Source of the DNA: JBCCGI01 sp039029355
GTDB taxonomy: Bacteria; Planctomycetota; UBA1135; GCA-002686595
Direction: 5' to 3'
DNA: 64,000 bases
Assembly (NCBI GenBank): GCA_039029355.1
Contig: JBCCGI010000003.1
Coordinates: 62,001-126,000 of the forward strand
In this document: piece by piece, positions 18,677-27,577 of the stretch
Position numbering within the stretch: position 1 is the first letter of the stretch
Layout: each line of letters starts with the position of its first letter
Notes under the pieces: model-generated
What the model was told of the DNA's origin: nothing
Database searches by the model: none
The model's input: the letters and a program-made list of their open reading frames with translations, nothing else
Position numbers and translations under genes: made by a program

Positions 18677-18910
18677 GCCGGAGCCCCGGGAACACGCGGG
18701 AGAATCTTTTGCCCGCCTTCCGGGTCGCTCGGCGCAGCCGGGAGATTGCGCCGATTTCGGGGATGCTGTAGTTGTGTGGGTCCCCCCGGCGGAGGCTCGG
18801 GGGCCCAGGCGCTGCCGAAGGAAGCTGCCACCGGTAGGAGGAGTCCGAGACGTACGCGTCTGCTCTTTCGCGTTGGCGCCACGTCCCGTCCCCCCCCGGA
18901 GAGCTCTCGA
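18677..18910 (+). other. Structured leader upstream of an FG-GAP gene, unidentified
   Basis: This 234-base intergenic stretch lies between the LigD-like gene and 18911-20575 and holds several inverted repeats. One is GGGTCCCCC pairing with GGGGGCCC around 18780-18810. Another is the hairpin AGACG-TACG-CGTCT around 18848-18862. A duplicated GCTGCC element lies between them. No known riboswitch consensus was recognised. It may be a structured 5' leader or simply GC-rich spacer containing the promoter. Confidence 0.3.
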
Positions 18911-20575
18911 ATGACCGCGGTTCGCCTCTGCATCCTGTCCGCCCTCGTCGCCAGCCCGCTCACCGCCGACGAACTGGGGCCCGTTGAGACCCAGACGAAG
19001 GTCAGCGCCACCGCCGGCATCACCGGGATCGGGTCGGCGGACAACTTCGGAGCCGCGGTCGCGTCGATCAACGACGTCGACGGCGACGGCGTCGTCGACG
19101 TGGCGGTCGGCGTGCCCGGCGGCGACGACGGCGGCACCAGCCGCGGCGAGGTCCGCATCGTGTTCCTGAACCCCGACGGCTCCGTGAAGGGGCAGCAGGC
19201 GATCAGCAGCACGGAGGGCGGCTTCACCGGTGTGCTCGACGACCTCGACTTCTTCGGCTCGTCGGTCGCCGGCCTGGGCGACCACGACCTGGACGGCACG
19301 CCCGACCTGATCGTCGGGGCGCCCGGCGACGACGACGGGGGCAACAAGCGCGGGGCGCTGTGGGTGCTCTTCCTGAACCCCGACGGCACGGTTAAGGCGC
19401 ACCAGAAGATCAGCGAGCTGGAGGGAGGCTTCGTCGGAGGAGCCCAACCGGTCGAGGCGCTCGGGTTGGCCCTGGGCTTCGCCGGCGACGTTGACGGCGA
19501 CGGCATCGGCGACGTGGCCGCGGGGACTCCCGCCGCCGGCCTCGCGTCGGGCGCGAAGCAGGCAGGTCTCTTCCTCTTGTTCCTGAACCTCGACGGCACG
19601 GTGAAGGCCGAGCAGGAGATCGGTGACGGGGTCGGCGGCTTCACCGGCGACATCGAGGACTCGGACGAGTTCGGCAGATCGATCACCACGCTGGGAGACC
19701 TCGACGGCGACGGCCCGCCCGACCTCGCGGTGGGCGCTCCCGGGGACAAGGACGGCGGCGGGAAGCGCGGCGCCGTCTGGATCCTGTTCCTGAACGGGGA
19801 CGGGACCGTGAAGAGCCAGCAGAAGATCAGCTCGACCGAGGGCGGCTTTACCGGCCAGCTCAAGAACGGCGGCGACTTCGGGGCCTCGATCGCCAACGTC
19901 CGCGACCTGGACGACGACGACCTGGGCGACCTCGCCGTCGGAGCGCCCGGAGACGGGCCCGGATCCATCTGGCTCATCTTCCTGATGGCCGACGGCACGG
20001 TGGAGGACTGGGCGAAGATCGAGTCGAACGACGCGACCTTCCGCGGCGCGCTCGAAGGCGCCGACGAGTTCGGCGCGGGGGTCGCGAGCCTCGGCGACCA
20101 CGATGGCAACACCGTGACGGACCTCTTCGTGGGCGCGCCGGGCGACGACGACGGCGAGCTGGACGCCGGCGCGGGCTACTCGCTCTTTCTACGCGGGCCG
20201 TCCGAGACGCCCCAGCTGGGCTCGGGCGTCAACCCGAACGTCTTCGTCCCCGGGAGCCAGCCGCCGGTGATCGGCAAGGTCTGGAACCCGGTGGTCGTCG
20301 AGGTCGCGGGCGACGGCAAGTCGATCCTGCACGTGCTCGGCATGTCGCGCGAGCCGGCGCCGCTGATCCCGGTCGACAACGACGAGCTCCTCATCAGCAC
20401 CGCTCCGGGCGACCTCATCTTTCGCCAGGCGGTGGCCGTCGATAAGAACTTCTTCTTCCCGATTCCCGACGATCCGCAGCTGGTGGGCCTCGAGCTCTTC
20501 ACGCAGGGCGGGATCATCAAGTCGAGCGGCGAGCTGATCCTGACGAACGGGCTCGACATCGTCATAGGGTTCTGA
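18911..20575 (+). CDS. Secreted FG-GAP repeat (integrin alpha-like) protein
   Basis: The protein has 554 residues. The ATG at 18911 follows GGAGAGCTCTCGA, and a signal peptide follows (TAVRLCILSALVASPLTA). Six or so FG-GAP units of about 60 residues alternate DVDGDGVVDVAVGVPGGDDGG-like loops with a conserved strand block FLNPDGTVK then ISSTEGGFTG. That makes it very regular and integrin-like. The C-terminal 120 residues are a tail domain with FPIPDDPQLVGLELFTQG and LTNGLDIVIG, which is shared with 10441-11958 and 45510-47162. It ends 10 bp from the convergent kinase gene. Probably surface adhesion or scaffold; no enzyme residues seen. Confidence 0.86.
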   Translation: MTAVRLCILSALVASPLTADELGPVETQTKVSATAGITGIGSADNFGAAVASINDVDGDGVVDVAVGVPGGDDGGTSRGEVRIVFLNPDGSVKGQQAISSTEGGFTGVLDDLDFFGSSVAGLGDHDLDGTPDLIVGAPGDDDGGNKRGALWVLFLNPDGTVKAHQKISELEGGFVGGAQPVEALGLALGFAGDVDGDGIGDVAAGTPAAGLASGAKQAGLFLLFLNLDGTVKAEQEIGDGVGGFTGDIEDSDEFGRSITTLGDLDGDGPPDLAVGAPGDKDGGGKRGAVWILFLNGDGTVKSQQKISSTEGGFTGQLKNGGDFGASIANVRDLDDDDLGDLAVGAPGDGPGSIWLIFLMADGTVEDWAKIESNDATFRGALEGADEFGAGVASLGDHDGNTVTDLFVGAPGDDDGELDAGAGYSLFLRGPSETPQLGSGVNPNVFVPGSQPPVIGKVWNPVVVEVAGDGKSILHVLGMSREPAPLIPVDNDELLISTAPGDLIFRQAVAVDKNFFFPIPDDPQLVGLELFTQGGIIKSSGELILTNGLDIVIGF

Positions 20576-20585
20576 TCGGAGAGCG

Positions 20586-23498
20586 CTATTCCTTGAGCGC
20601 GTCCCGCACGCGGTCGAGGAGCCCCTCGCGCTCCTTGTACTGCGGATGGGTGCGCGGCGTCCGCAGCAGGAGCTCGCGCGCGAGCGGCTCGGCGCCCTCC
20701 CAGTCGGCGATGCGGACCTTCATCTTCGCGTAGCTGTTCAGGATGACCTGCGTGAGCTCGTCGTCGTCGCCGTGCACCGCGCGCGCGGCGGCGTAGGCGC
20801 GCTCGAAATACGGCTCGGACTCCTCGTACTTGGTGCGTGAGTACAGCACCGACGCGACACCGTGCAGCGCGGCGACGGTGTTGGGATGCTCCTCGCCGCG
20901 CGCTTCGAGCGTGCCGCGCAGGGCCTCCTCGAACAGCGGCTGAGCGCCGGCGAAGCGGCCCTTTTGATACAGCAGCACCGCCAGGTTGTTGATCGACGTC
21001 AGCGTCTCGGGGTGGGTGTCGCCCAGGGCCTCGCGCTTGCCCTGGACCGCACGGCGGTAGAGCGCCTCGGCTTCCTCGAAGTCGTCGAGCTGCAGCGTTA
21101 GGTAGGCCAGGTCGTTGATCGTCGTGAGCGTGTCGGGGTGCAGCTCGCCGAGCACGCGCACGCGGCCCTCGAGGACCTCGTGGAAGAGGTCCTGTGCCTC
21201 CTCCAGCCGCTCTTGGAACATGTAGACGCCGGCGACGTCGTTCATCGCGCGCAGCGTCTCGGGGTGGTCGGCGCCCTGGGCGGCCAGGAAGCCGTCGCGC
21301 GCTTCCTCGAAGAGGTCCTGAGCGTCGTCGTAGCGCTTCTCCTTGCGGTGGACGAGCGCGAGCATGCGCACCGCCCGCAGCGTGACCGGCGCGCCGTCGC
21401 CGCGCAGCGCGCGCAGCCCGGCGATGGCCTGACCGAGGCGGTCCGCCGCCAGCGGATAGTCGCCGAGCCAGAAGCGCAGCTTGCCCAGGGACGCCAGCGT
21501 GGTGAACGTCTCCTCGGCGTCGGGCCCGAAGCGGTCGCGCCCGCTGTCGAGCGCGTGGAGGAGCAGCGGCTCGGCTTCGTCGTAGCGGCCCTGATCCAGG
21601 TAGACCTCGGCCAGGTCCTTCTCGGCGAGCAGCGTCGCGATGTCGTCGGCGCCCAGCAGGTCGCGGCGATCGCGCCAGACGCGCTCGAGCAGCGGCGTGC
21701 TCTCGTCGTAGAGCCCCAGCGAATGGTACGCGCGGCCCATCGCGACCCGCAGGCGGCCCCAGACGATGGGGTCGCCGCCGGCGCCGTCCTCGATCGACTG
21801 AGCGCCGTGGTCGAGCAGCTCCTTGGCCGTGACCTCCGCGCCGCGCGTGCGGCTCGGGTCGGGGGACTCGAACAGCCCCGCGAGGAACTCGATCACCCGC
21901 TCGCCGGCGTCGCGCTCCGACGCGGCCTCGCGTTCGCGGGCCTCGGCCTCGCCGCGCTTCTCCTCGGCCAGCCGCGCGTTGTCGTCGGCGCGCTGCTTCT
22001 CGACCTCGGCGTCTTCGCGGGCCGTCTCGGCCGCGTCGTTGGCGACGACGAGCTCGGTGTTCTTGTCCTCGAGGTCGCGGTTGGCGCGCGCTTCGACGTA
22101 CGAGATGCTGCCCAAGCCGACGAGCGCGAGCGCCACGGCCGCGGCGCTGGCGAGCGAGGTGGCGCGGTTGCGGCGGACCCACTTGCGGAGCTCGGCGAAG
22201 CCGCCGGACTCGTACGCCCGGACCACGTGCCCGTCGAGGAAGTTGGCGAGGTCCTCCGCCAGCTCCTTCATGCTGGGGTAGCGCGCGCTCGCCTCGCGCT
22301 GCATGGCCTTCTCGGCGATGGCGACGAGCTCGGCCGGCGCGCCCGGCGCCTCGACGTCGAGGCCCGAAGGCGGGCCCTTCTTCACGCGGTCCCACACCGC
22401 GAAGGCGCCGAGGCGCTCGCCCTTCGCGACGTAGGGCATGTGCCCGGACAGGATGTGGTAGAGGATCGCGCCCACCGAATAGACGTCGGCGCGCTGGTCG
22501 AGCTGGTGCAGGTCGCCGAGCGCCTGCTCGGGCGACATGTAGGCCGGCGTTCCGAGCACCTCGCCGTCCATCGTCATCAGCGGTGAAAGATCGCCGGTCT
22601 CGCGCTCCTCGGCGCGTGCGGTCTGCACGATCGAGAGCGCCGGCGTCTGCAGCCGCAGGTCGCGCTTGTCCTCGCGGCCGATGACGCGCGCGAGACCCCA
22701 GTCCATCACGTAGACCTCGCCGAAGCGCCCGACCATCACGTTGGCGGGCTTCAGGTCGCGGTGGACGACGCCCTTGGAGTGCGCGAAGGCCATCGCCTCG
22801 CAGACGCGGAGCAGGACGCGCAGCAGGCGGTTGACGGTCCACTCCTCGTCGCCGCGGTCGAAGGCGCGGAGGACCTGCTCCAGGTCGCGGCCGCGGACCA
22901 GCCGCATCGTGAAGAAGAGCTGCCCTCCGTCGTCGAGTCCCAGCTCGTGCACCGGCACGATGCCGGGGTGGTCGAGCTGGCCGGTGACCTGCGCCTCCTC
23001 GAGGAAGCGCGACACCGCACGGTCGCTCGCGACGCGCGTCTCGGCGTCCTTGACCTCGACCTTGCGCTCGAGCATCACCTTCATGGCGATGGTCCGGCGC
23101 AGATCGGAGTCCCACACCCGCAGCACCGAGCCCATCCCGCCGCGGGCGACCTCGTTCAGGGTGCGGTAGCGCGAGCGCTGCGGCTGCTGCTCCAGCTTCC
23201 GCACGGCGGCTGCCGCAGCGGAGTCCTCGAGCAGCTCGGCACCGGAGAGCTCCAGGTCCGCCTCGACCGCGTCGCCGTAGCGGCGACGCAGGCGCGTGGC
23301 CAGCGAGCCCGCTCCCGACAGCACGTCGTGGATGTGCTCCACGCGGCTCCAGCTCGCGTGAAGGTCAAGAAGCTCGTCCGCGCAGGCCGGATATTCGGTC
23401 ACCAGCGCCTCGATCCGCACCGCGGACGACGCGGCAAGAGCGCGTATGTAGATCTCTTCGGCCTCGCGCTGCGCCGGAGTGGGCTCCATCCTTGTCAT
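20586..23498 (-). CDS. Membrane Ser/Thr protein kinase with TPR repeats
   Basis: The protein has 970 residues. The start was set at the ATG at 23498 because GGAG lies 8 bases upstream; a longer frame upstream lacks support. Residues about 111-430 are a Hanks-type kinase: Gly loop ARGGMGSV, AMKVM Lys, HRDLKPAN (catalytic D248), DWG in place of DFG, and GTPAYMSPEQ. DWG is common in bacterial kinases of this kind. A transmembrane segment follows near residues 475-497 and a charged coiled coil to about 570. The remainder contains about eight kinesin-light-chain-type TPRs (HPETLTSINNLAVLLYQKG). Likely an envelope sensor kinase that binds partners through its TPRs. Divergent from the lipoprotein phosphatase-like gene. 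Confidence 0.88.
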   Translation of the reverse strand: MTRMEPTPAQREAEEIYIRALAASSAVRIEALVTEYPACADELLDLHASWSRVEHIHDVLSGAGSLATRLRRRYGDAVEADLELSGAELLEDSAAAAAVRKLEQQPQRSRYRTLNEVARGGMGSVLRVWDSDLRRTIAMKVMLERKVEVKDAETRVASDRAVSRFLEEAQVTGQLDHPGIVPVHELGLDDGGQLFFTMRLVRGRDLEQVLRAFDRGDEEWTVNRLLRVLLRVCEAMAFAHSKGVVHRDLKPANVMVGRFGEVYVMDWGLARVIGREDKRDLRLQTPALSIVQTARAEERETGDLSPLMTMDGEVLGTPAYMSPEQALGDLHQLDQRADVYSVGAILYHILSGHMPYVAKGERLGAFAVWDRVKKGPPSGLDVEAPGAPAELVAIAEKAMQREASARYPSMKELAEDLANFLDGHVVRAYESGGFAELRKWVRRNRATSLASAAAVALALVGLGSISYVEARANRDLEDKNTELVVANDAAETAREDAEVEKQRADDNARLAEEKRGEAEAREREAASERDAGERVIEFLAGLFESPDPSRTRGAEVTAKELLDHGAQSIEDGAGGDPIVWGRLRVAMGRAYHSLGLYDESTPLLERVWRDRRDLLGADDIATLLAEKDLAEVYLDQGRYDEAEPLLLHALDSGRDRFGPDAEETFTTLASLGKLRFWLGDYPLAADRLGQAIAGLRALRGDGAPVTLRAVRMLALVHRKEKRYDDAQDLFEEARDGFLAAQGADHPETLRAMNDVAGVYMFQERLEEAQDLFHEVLEGRVRVLGELHPDTLTTINDLAYLTLQLDDFEEAEALYRRAVQGKREALGDTHPETLTSINNLAVLLYQKGRFAGAQPLFEEALRGTLEARGEEHPNTVAALHGVASVLYSRTKYEESEPYFERAYAAARAVHGDDDELTQVILNSYAKMKVRIADWEGAEPLARELLLRTPRTHPQYKEREGLLDRVRDALKE

Positions 23499-23657
23499 AG
23501 AATCTGCTCCGCTGCGTGGGTCCGCGAAGTTACCGGGCGCTCTCCCTGACGCCAACCACGAGAATGCGGCACATTTGCCGGGGATTCCGACAGATCTGAA
23601 TAGGGAGCCGTTCCCGCGACGCTCTAGACTTTGTCGGCCCACACTACGCCGCAAGCT

Positions 23658-24215
23658 ATGAGAAGAAAGTCCATCGTCGCAGGGGTCCTAGTCGCCGCTC
23701 TGTCCGGGTGCGCCGTGACCAAGACCGGCTACCAGCCCCCGTCGCAGATCCTGCCGTACGAGCTCGGTGAGATCGCTCCCGTCACGCTCTTCGACAACAT
23801 GCTCTTGGCCGGGCAGCCGAGCCCCGAGGACTTCGAGGAGGCGAAGGAGGCCGGCATCGTGACGGTGCTCAACATGCGGCTCGAGTCCGAGACGCCCGAC
23901 CTCGACGAGCGCGCGGTCGTCGAGCGCCTGGGGATGGAGTACCTCACGCTGCCGTGGAGCGGGCCCGATCAGCTGACCGACGACGTCTTCCGCCGCTCGC
24001 GCATCCTGTTCGCGACGGTCGAGCAGCCGGCGCTGATCCACTGCGGCTCGGCCAACCGCATCGGCGCCGTGTGGATTCCCTGGCGCGTCCTCGACGGCGG
24101 GATCCCGCTCGAGAAGGCGGTCGTCGAGGCGAAGCAGATCGGGCTCCGCACGCCGGCGTACGAGGAGAAGGCGATCAGCTACGTCGAGCGCGTGAAGGCC
24201 GGCGAGGTCCTCTAG
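23658..24215 (+). CDS. Lipoprotein with dual-specificity phosphatase/BLH-like fold
   Basis: The protein has 185 residues. The ATG at 23658 was chosen because a lipoprotein signal peptide follows with lipobox LSGC (KSIVAGVLVAALSGC). The mature part matches the beta-lactamase-hydrolase/DUF442-like phosphatase family: LAGQPSPEDFEEAKEAGI, then a P-loop HCGSANRIG with CX4R spacing rather than the CX5R of classical tyrosine phosphatases. In that family the Cys may act as phosphatase or sulfur-transfer residue. It sits 159 bp upstream of and divergent from the Ser/Thr kinase, which hints at a kinase/phosphatase pair but does not prove it. It overlaps the DinB-like gene by 4 bp at its 3' end. Confidence 0.75.
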   Translation: MRRKSIVAGVLVAALSGCAVTKTGYQPPSQILPYELGEIAPVTLFDNMLLAGQPSPEDFEEAKEAGIVTVLNMRLESETPDLDERAVVERLGMEYLTLPWSGPDQLTDDVFRRSRILFATVEQPALIHCGSANRIGAVWIPWRVLDGGIPLEKAVVEAKQIGLRTPAYEEKAISYVERVKAGEVL

Positions 24216-24736
24216 CCGCGGCGCACGCTGGCGTCGCCGTCGAACTCGCGGCGTTCGCTGGACTGATCCGCCCCGACGCGGCCGGGCGTGACCTCGGCGT
24301 GGATGTAGCTCTCGGGCCGCACCGGCGCGCCGAAGGCGCCGCGCAGCAGCGCGATCTGCCCCACGTGTGTGAGGGCGTCGGCCAGCGCGCTCTGGAGCAG
24401 CGCGGCGGGGGGGCAGCGTAGCTCGCCGCCGCCGGCCAGGTGGGCGTCGAGCCGCGCCAGGCCGTCGAAGAAGCGCGTCGCGTCGGCCTCCCAGTCGCCG
24501 GCGCTGCCGGCCGTCCAGCGTCCCTCGCCGGCCGCGGAGTCGCTGGCCCAGTCGGCGAGGTCGCCCAGATGGCCGACGATCTCGAGCGCCGTGCGTGAAC
24601 GCTCGCTGATGCGGTGCTCGGCGAACCCCGGCGGCGGGTCGCGGAGCACCTTTTCGGCCCTGTAGGCCACGGTGGCGACAATGTGACGCAGCAACGCCAT
24701 CTCGGAGGAGCGGGACTCGTCGTGGGCGTTCTCCAT
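24212..24736 (-). CDS. DinB-like four-helix protein
   Basis: The protein has 174 residues. The DinB/YfiT-like pattern includes a first helix ALLRHIVATVAYRAEKVL, a middle LGDLADWASD helix, and ALTHVGQIALLRGAFG with the family metal-binding type His. DinB-like proteins are four-helix bundles, often divalent-metal-dependent thiol transferases that use bacillithiol, mycothiol or glutathione, though most are uncharacterised. The convergent overlap with the phosphatase-like gene is 4 bp. No partner gene identifies its substrate. Confidence 0.72.
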   Translation of the reverse strand: MENAHDESRSSEMALLRHIVATVAYRAEKVLRDPPPGFAEHRISERSRTALEIVGHLGDLADWASDSAAGEGRWTAGSAGDWEADATRFFDGLARLDAHLAGGGELRCPPAALLQSALADALTHVGQIALLRGAFGAPVRPESYIHAEVTPGRVGADQSSERREFDGDASVRRG

Positions 24737-24924
24737 TTGGCCGGTTCTACCGCGGGCACGGGGCCGCGAAAAAGGGGCGAGTGGCCGAAACCATCGCGGC
24801 GCGCCGATGCGCTCCCCGGTTGGCCCCGGTGACCTCTCGGCCGCGCGTGCGTCCGGCCACCGGGCCGTACGACCGCCCGAGCCGCGGCGGTCGTGAGACT
24901 CGGCGAACGAGAAGGGTCCCCCTC

Positions 24925-27513
24925 ATGGTTGTTTCCCTCGCCGCGGCACTGCCGCTCCTCCTCACCCCGGCCCCGCCCCAGTCCGTCTTCGATCACGTCA
25001 GCACGATCGAGCCCGCAGGCGCGCTCGCTTCGCACGTTGCGCCGAACGGCGAGGTGCTCTTCCAGGCGCTCGGCACGTCGGTGGTCAGGCTCGACCTCGA
25101 CGCGATCCGGGCCTGCGAGACCGGCGCGCCGACGACGCCCTGCGATCCCGATGGAGTGCTCCTCGGGACCTCGGCCAAGCTGGACGCGGCGGTGTTCAAG
25201 ATCGTCCCGGTGAGCAACACGGCCTATCTGGCGTGCGGCGGGGACTACGGACTCTACGGCGTGGTCAACGACAACGTGGTCCACATCGATCCGGAGAACC
25301 TCGACGGCCGTTGGTGCCTCGACGCCGAGGTGACGCCCGACGGGCTCTTGATGTACGTGCTCTTCGCGGGCTTCGACTCCAGCGAGCTACGGGTCTACAC
25401 GCTCCCGCCGCTGGGCACGGAGATCACCCTCTGGCAGACGATCGAGCTCTCCTCGACCAACCCCATGCCGCCAACCGACCCCGCGATCCGTCCGGGCACG
25501 GCGTACGCGATCGAGCTGCGCGGTCTGGACGCCTACATCGCGAACGGGCGGGGCGGGCTCGTCAAGGTCAGCCCGTACATTGACAAGGTCGGCAACCTGC
25601 AGTGGGACGTCGATCAGGGGCCGCCGCTGGATCCCGGTGCGATCGGCTGCATACACCCGGGCGACTGCTTCGCGGAGAGCCGCGTACGCGACCTGAAGAT
25701 CGCCGGCGACTACCTGTATGCGGCGGCGGACTCGCAGGGCCTGATCGAGGTCGATCTGACGATCCCGTGGGACGCGAACATGCCGGCGGAGTTTGTGGCG
25801 CCCGTCAATCCCGACGGAATCCCCTGCTGCATGGGCACGCCGACGCACTACGGGCGGCGCGTGGACGCGATCGAGGATCCCGAGGTGCCGGGGCGCATCG
25901 TCGTCGCGCTCGGGACGATCTCGCGGGCGACGATCTTCGAGGAGGGCGGCCCGTACCAGTCCTACGGCGGCTTTGGGTGGGAGCTCTCGCTGTCGAACCT
26001 GCCGCAGGCGATGAGCCCGCTCGGCTGTGAGAACCACCTCTTCGTGTTCGAGCGCGACGCCGGTGGGCCGCCGCCCGCGCAGTCGCTACACATGCGGGTG
26101 ACGACGCCGGACTCCAGCAGCTGCCCGGCGCCGCCGACCGACCGTGGGCTGGTGTCGTGGGAGAGCATCGACCTGCACTACGCGGACGGTCGCTACTGGG
26201 TCTACGACGAAGCCGCCAACACTTGGAACTTCGAGCGCGTGGCCGGCACGCTTCAGAACCTGACGTCGAACGGCGTCGACTTCTCCTATGCCGACTACAT
26301 CGCGAAGCACCCCTCGACGACGCTGGGTGTCGTCAGCCCGACCAACCCGCACCTGATCCTCTTCGGTCAGGACGGCGGCCAGGGGCTGAGCCTCGGGCTA
26401 AGCGAGATCATCCCGTCGCAGGATCCCGAGGTGGTTGAGATCGCCGGGACGACCGCGGACCCGGACCAGCACCGGCTCGGCCTGTACGTCGACGCCTGGC
26501 CGGACGCCGGCGGGACGCTGGACTGGTGCGTCTCGAGCTTTGCCCTGCCGATCACGGACAAGCTGTGGAAGATCTCGCGCTTCGATCCCTTCGACGTGCT
26601 CGGCAACTGGGACTGGTGGGTGATCCAGTACCCCTTCGACGACCTGCACCCGCCCGGAGATCAGGCCCGCGGCTACGCGCCGGTCGCCGTGGATACGTCC
26701 AGCAACATCGTCGCGCTCGGACGCACGTTCACCCGCCAGGCCGTCGCGCTGTACGACCGCGATGCGGTGATGGCCCTCGCCGACACCCAGGCGAGCGAGA
26801 CGTTGCTCGACATCGATCCCGTCGTGCAGCTCGACGTACACCCCGAGCTCACGCCGCCGGAGGACGACTGGAAGGGGCTGCACTGCCTCGGGCTGAAGTT
26901 CTTTGACCTCGGCACGAAGCGCGTGCTCGGCGTCGCCGCCGGGCCGAGCAAGGGGACGGCGACGTTCAACCTCCCGAAGTGGGTCTTCTACGACCTGGGC
27001 GACGTCTCGGAGTTCGGTACGCCGGCCTGGACCGGTCCGGACGCGGTCGAGCAGATCTTCGGCCCGGTGGGGCCGGCGATGGCCAGCGGCTTCAACGTCG
27101 TCACCCTCGGCGCGCGGCAGTACTGCATCGCGAACGAGACCAGCGGCCGCGTGCACCTCTACGACCTGACCGACCTCTTCGGCTCGGGCGCCGTGCTCGT
27201 CGACACGTACGACCTGCCGACGAACAAGTACGACGGACTGCGTGAAGTCTCGCTTGAAGTCGAGGTCGATCCCGACGGCGCGGGTCCCGGAGTGCCGCTC
27301 GCCTACGTCGCGATGACGCGCGGCGGCATCCTGCGGCTGGCCTTCGATCAGAGCGCCGTTCCCGCAACGTTCGATGAGGCCGCGACCGACGTGATCAACA
27401 CGCCCGGCCAGGCCACTGGCCTGCACCTGTTTGAGGACGGCGGCGGGGTCAAGCGCCTGGTTGTCGGCGACCACGAGTTCCTCGGACTGCGCGTGTACCG
27501 CGACACCGAGTAG
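24925..27513 (+). CDS. Large secreted hypothetical protein
   Basis: The protein has 862 residues. The ATG at 24925 was chosen because a signal peptide follows (VVSLAAALPLLLTPAPP); the upstream frame is Arg-rich. No enzyme motif was recognised. Sequence style (LKIAGDYLYAAADSQGLIEVDL and similar strands) suggests one or more beta-propellers of the LVIVD kind at residues about 100-420 and 700-850. Several Cys residues cluster in the middle (CIHPGDCF, PCCMGTP), consistent with disulfides outside the cytoplasm. It has no GEPGD-type tail. The gene ends at a hairpin terminator shared with the opposing BRCT-MerR-TPR gene. Confidence 0.72.
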   Translation: MVVSLAAALPLLLTPAPPQSVFDHVSTIEPAGALASHVAPNGEVLFQALGTSVVRLDLDAIRACETGAPTTPCDPDGVLLGTSAKLDAAVFKIVPVSNTAYLACGGDYGLYGVVNDNVVHIDPENLDGRWCLDAEVTPDGLLMYVLFAGFDSSELRVYTLPPLGTEITLWQTIELSSTNPMPPTDPAIRPGTAYAIELRGLDAYIANGRGGLVKVSPYIDKVGNLQWDVDQGPPLDPGAIGCIHPGDCFAESRVRDLKIAGDYLYAAADSQGLIEVDLTIPWDANMPAEFVAPVNPDGIPCCMGTPTHYGRRVDAIEDPEVPGRIVVALGTISRATIFEEGGPYQSYGGFGWELSLSNLPQAMSPLGCENHLFVFERDAGGPPPAQSLHMRVTTPDSSSCPAPPTDRGLVSWESIDLHYADGRYWVYDEAANTWNFERVAGTLQNLTSNGVDFSYADYIAKHPSTTLGVVSPTNPHLILFGQDGGQGLSLGLSEIIPSQDPEVVEIAGTTADPDQHRLGLYVDAWPDAGGTLDWCVSSFALPITDKLWKISRFDPFDVLGNWDWWVIQYPFDDLHPPGDQARGYAPVAVDTSSNIVALGRTFTRQAVALYDRDAVMALADTQASETLLDIDPVVQLDVHPELTPPEDDWKGLHCLGLKFFDLGTKRVLGVAAGPSKGTATFNLPKWVFYDLGDVSEFGTPAWTGPDAVEQIFGPVGPAMASGFNVVTLGARQYCIANETSGRVHLYDLTDLFGSGAVLVDTYDLPTNKYDGLREVSLEVEVDPDGAGPGVPLAYVAMTRGGILRLAFDQSAVPATFDEAATDVINTPGQATGLHLFEDGGGVKRLVVGDHEFLGLRVYRDTE

Positions 27514-27530
27514 GCGAGCAGCAATGAGAC

Positions 27531-27572
27531 GCGCGCGGGCTCGAGGCCTTGGGGGGGCTCGGGTTCGCGCGC
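27531..27572. terminator. Hairpin between convergent genes, probable bidirectional terminator
   Basis: A 15-bp inverted repeat (arms 27531-27545 and 27558-27572, three G-U pairs) with a 12-base loop lies in the 64-bp gap between the ends of 24925-27513 and 27578-28732. No strong T tract follows on either side, so it may be a weak intrinsic terminator. Confidence 0.5.
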
Positions 27573-27577
27573 TCCTC

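Noticed and set aside
18677..18910. Cyclic-di-GMP or cobalamin riboswitch in the leader
   Set aside because: Neither the GEMM core nor the B12 box could be matched, so only an unidentified structured leader is noted.
20176..23115. 979-residue frame overlapping the kinase
   Set aside because: Arg-rich translation in the shifted frame of the kinase gene; the kinase motifs are all in the other frame.
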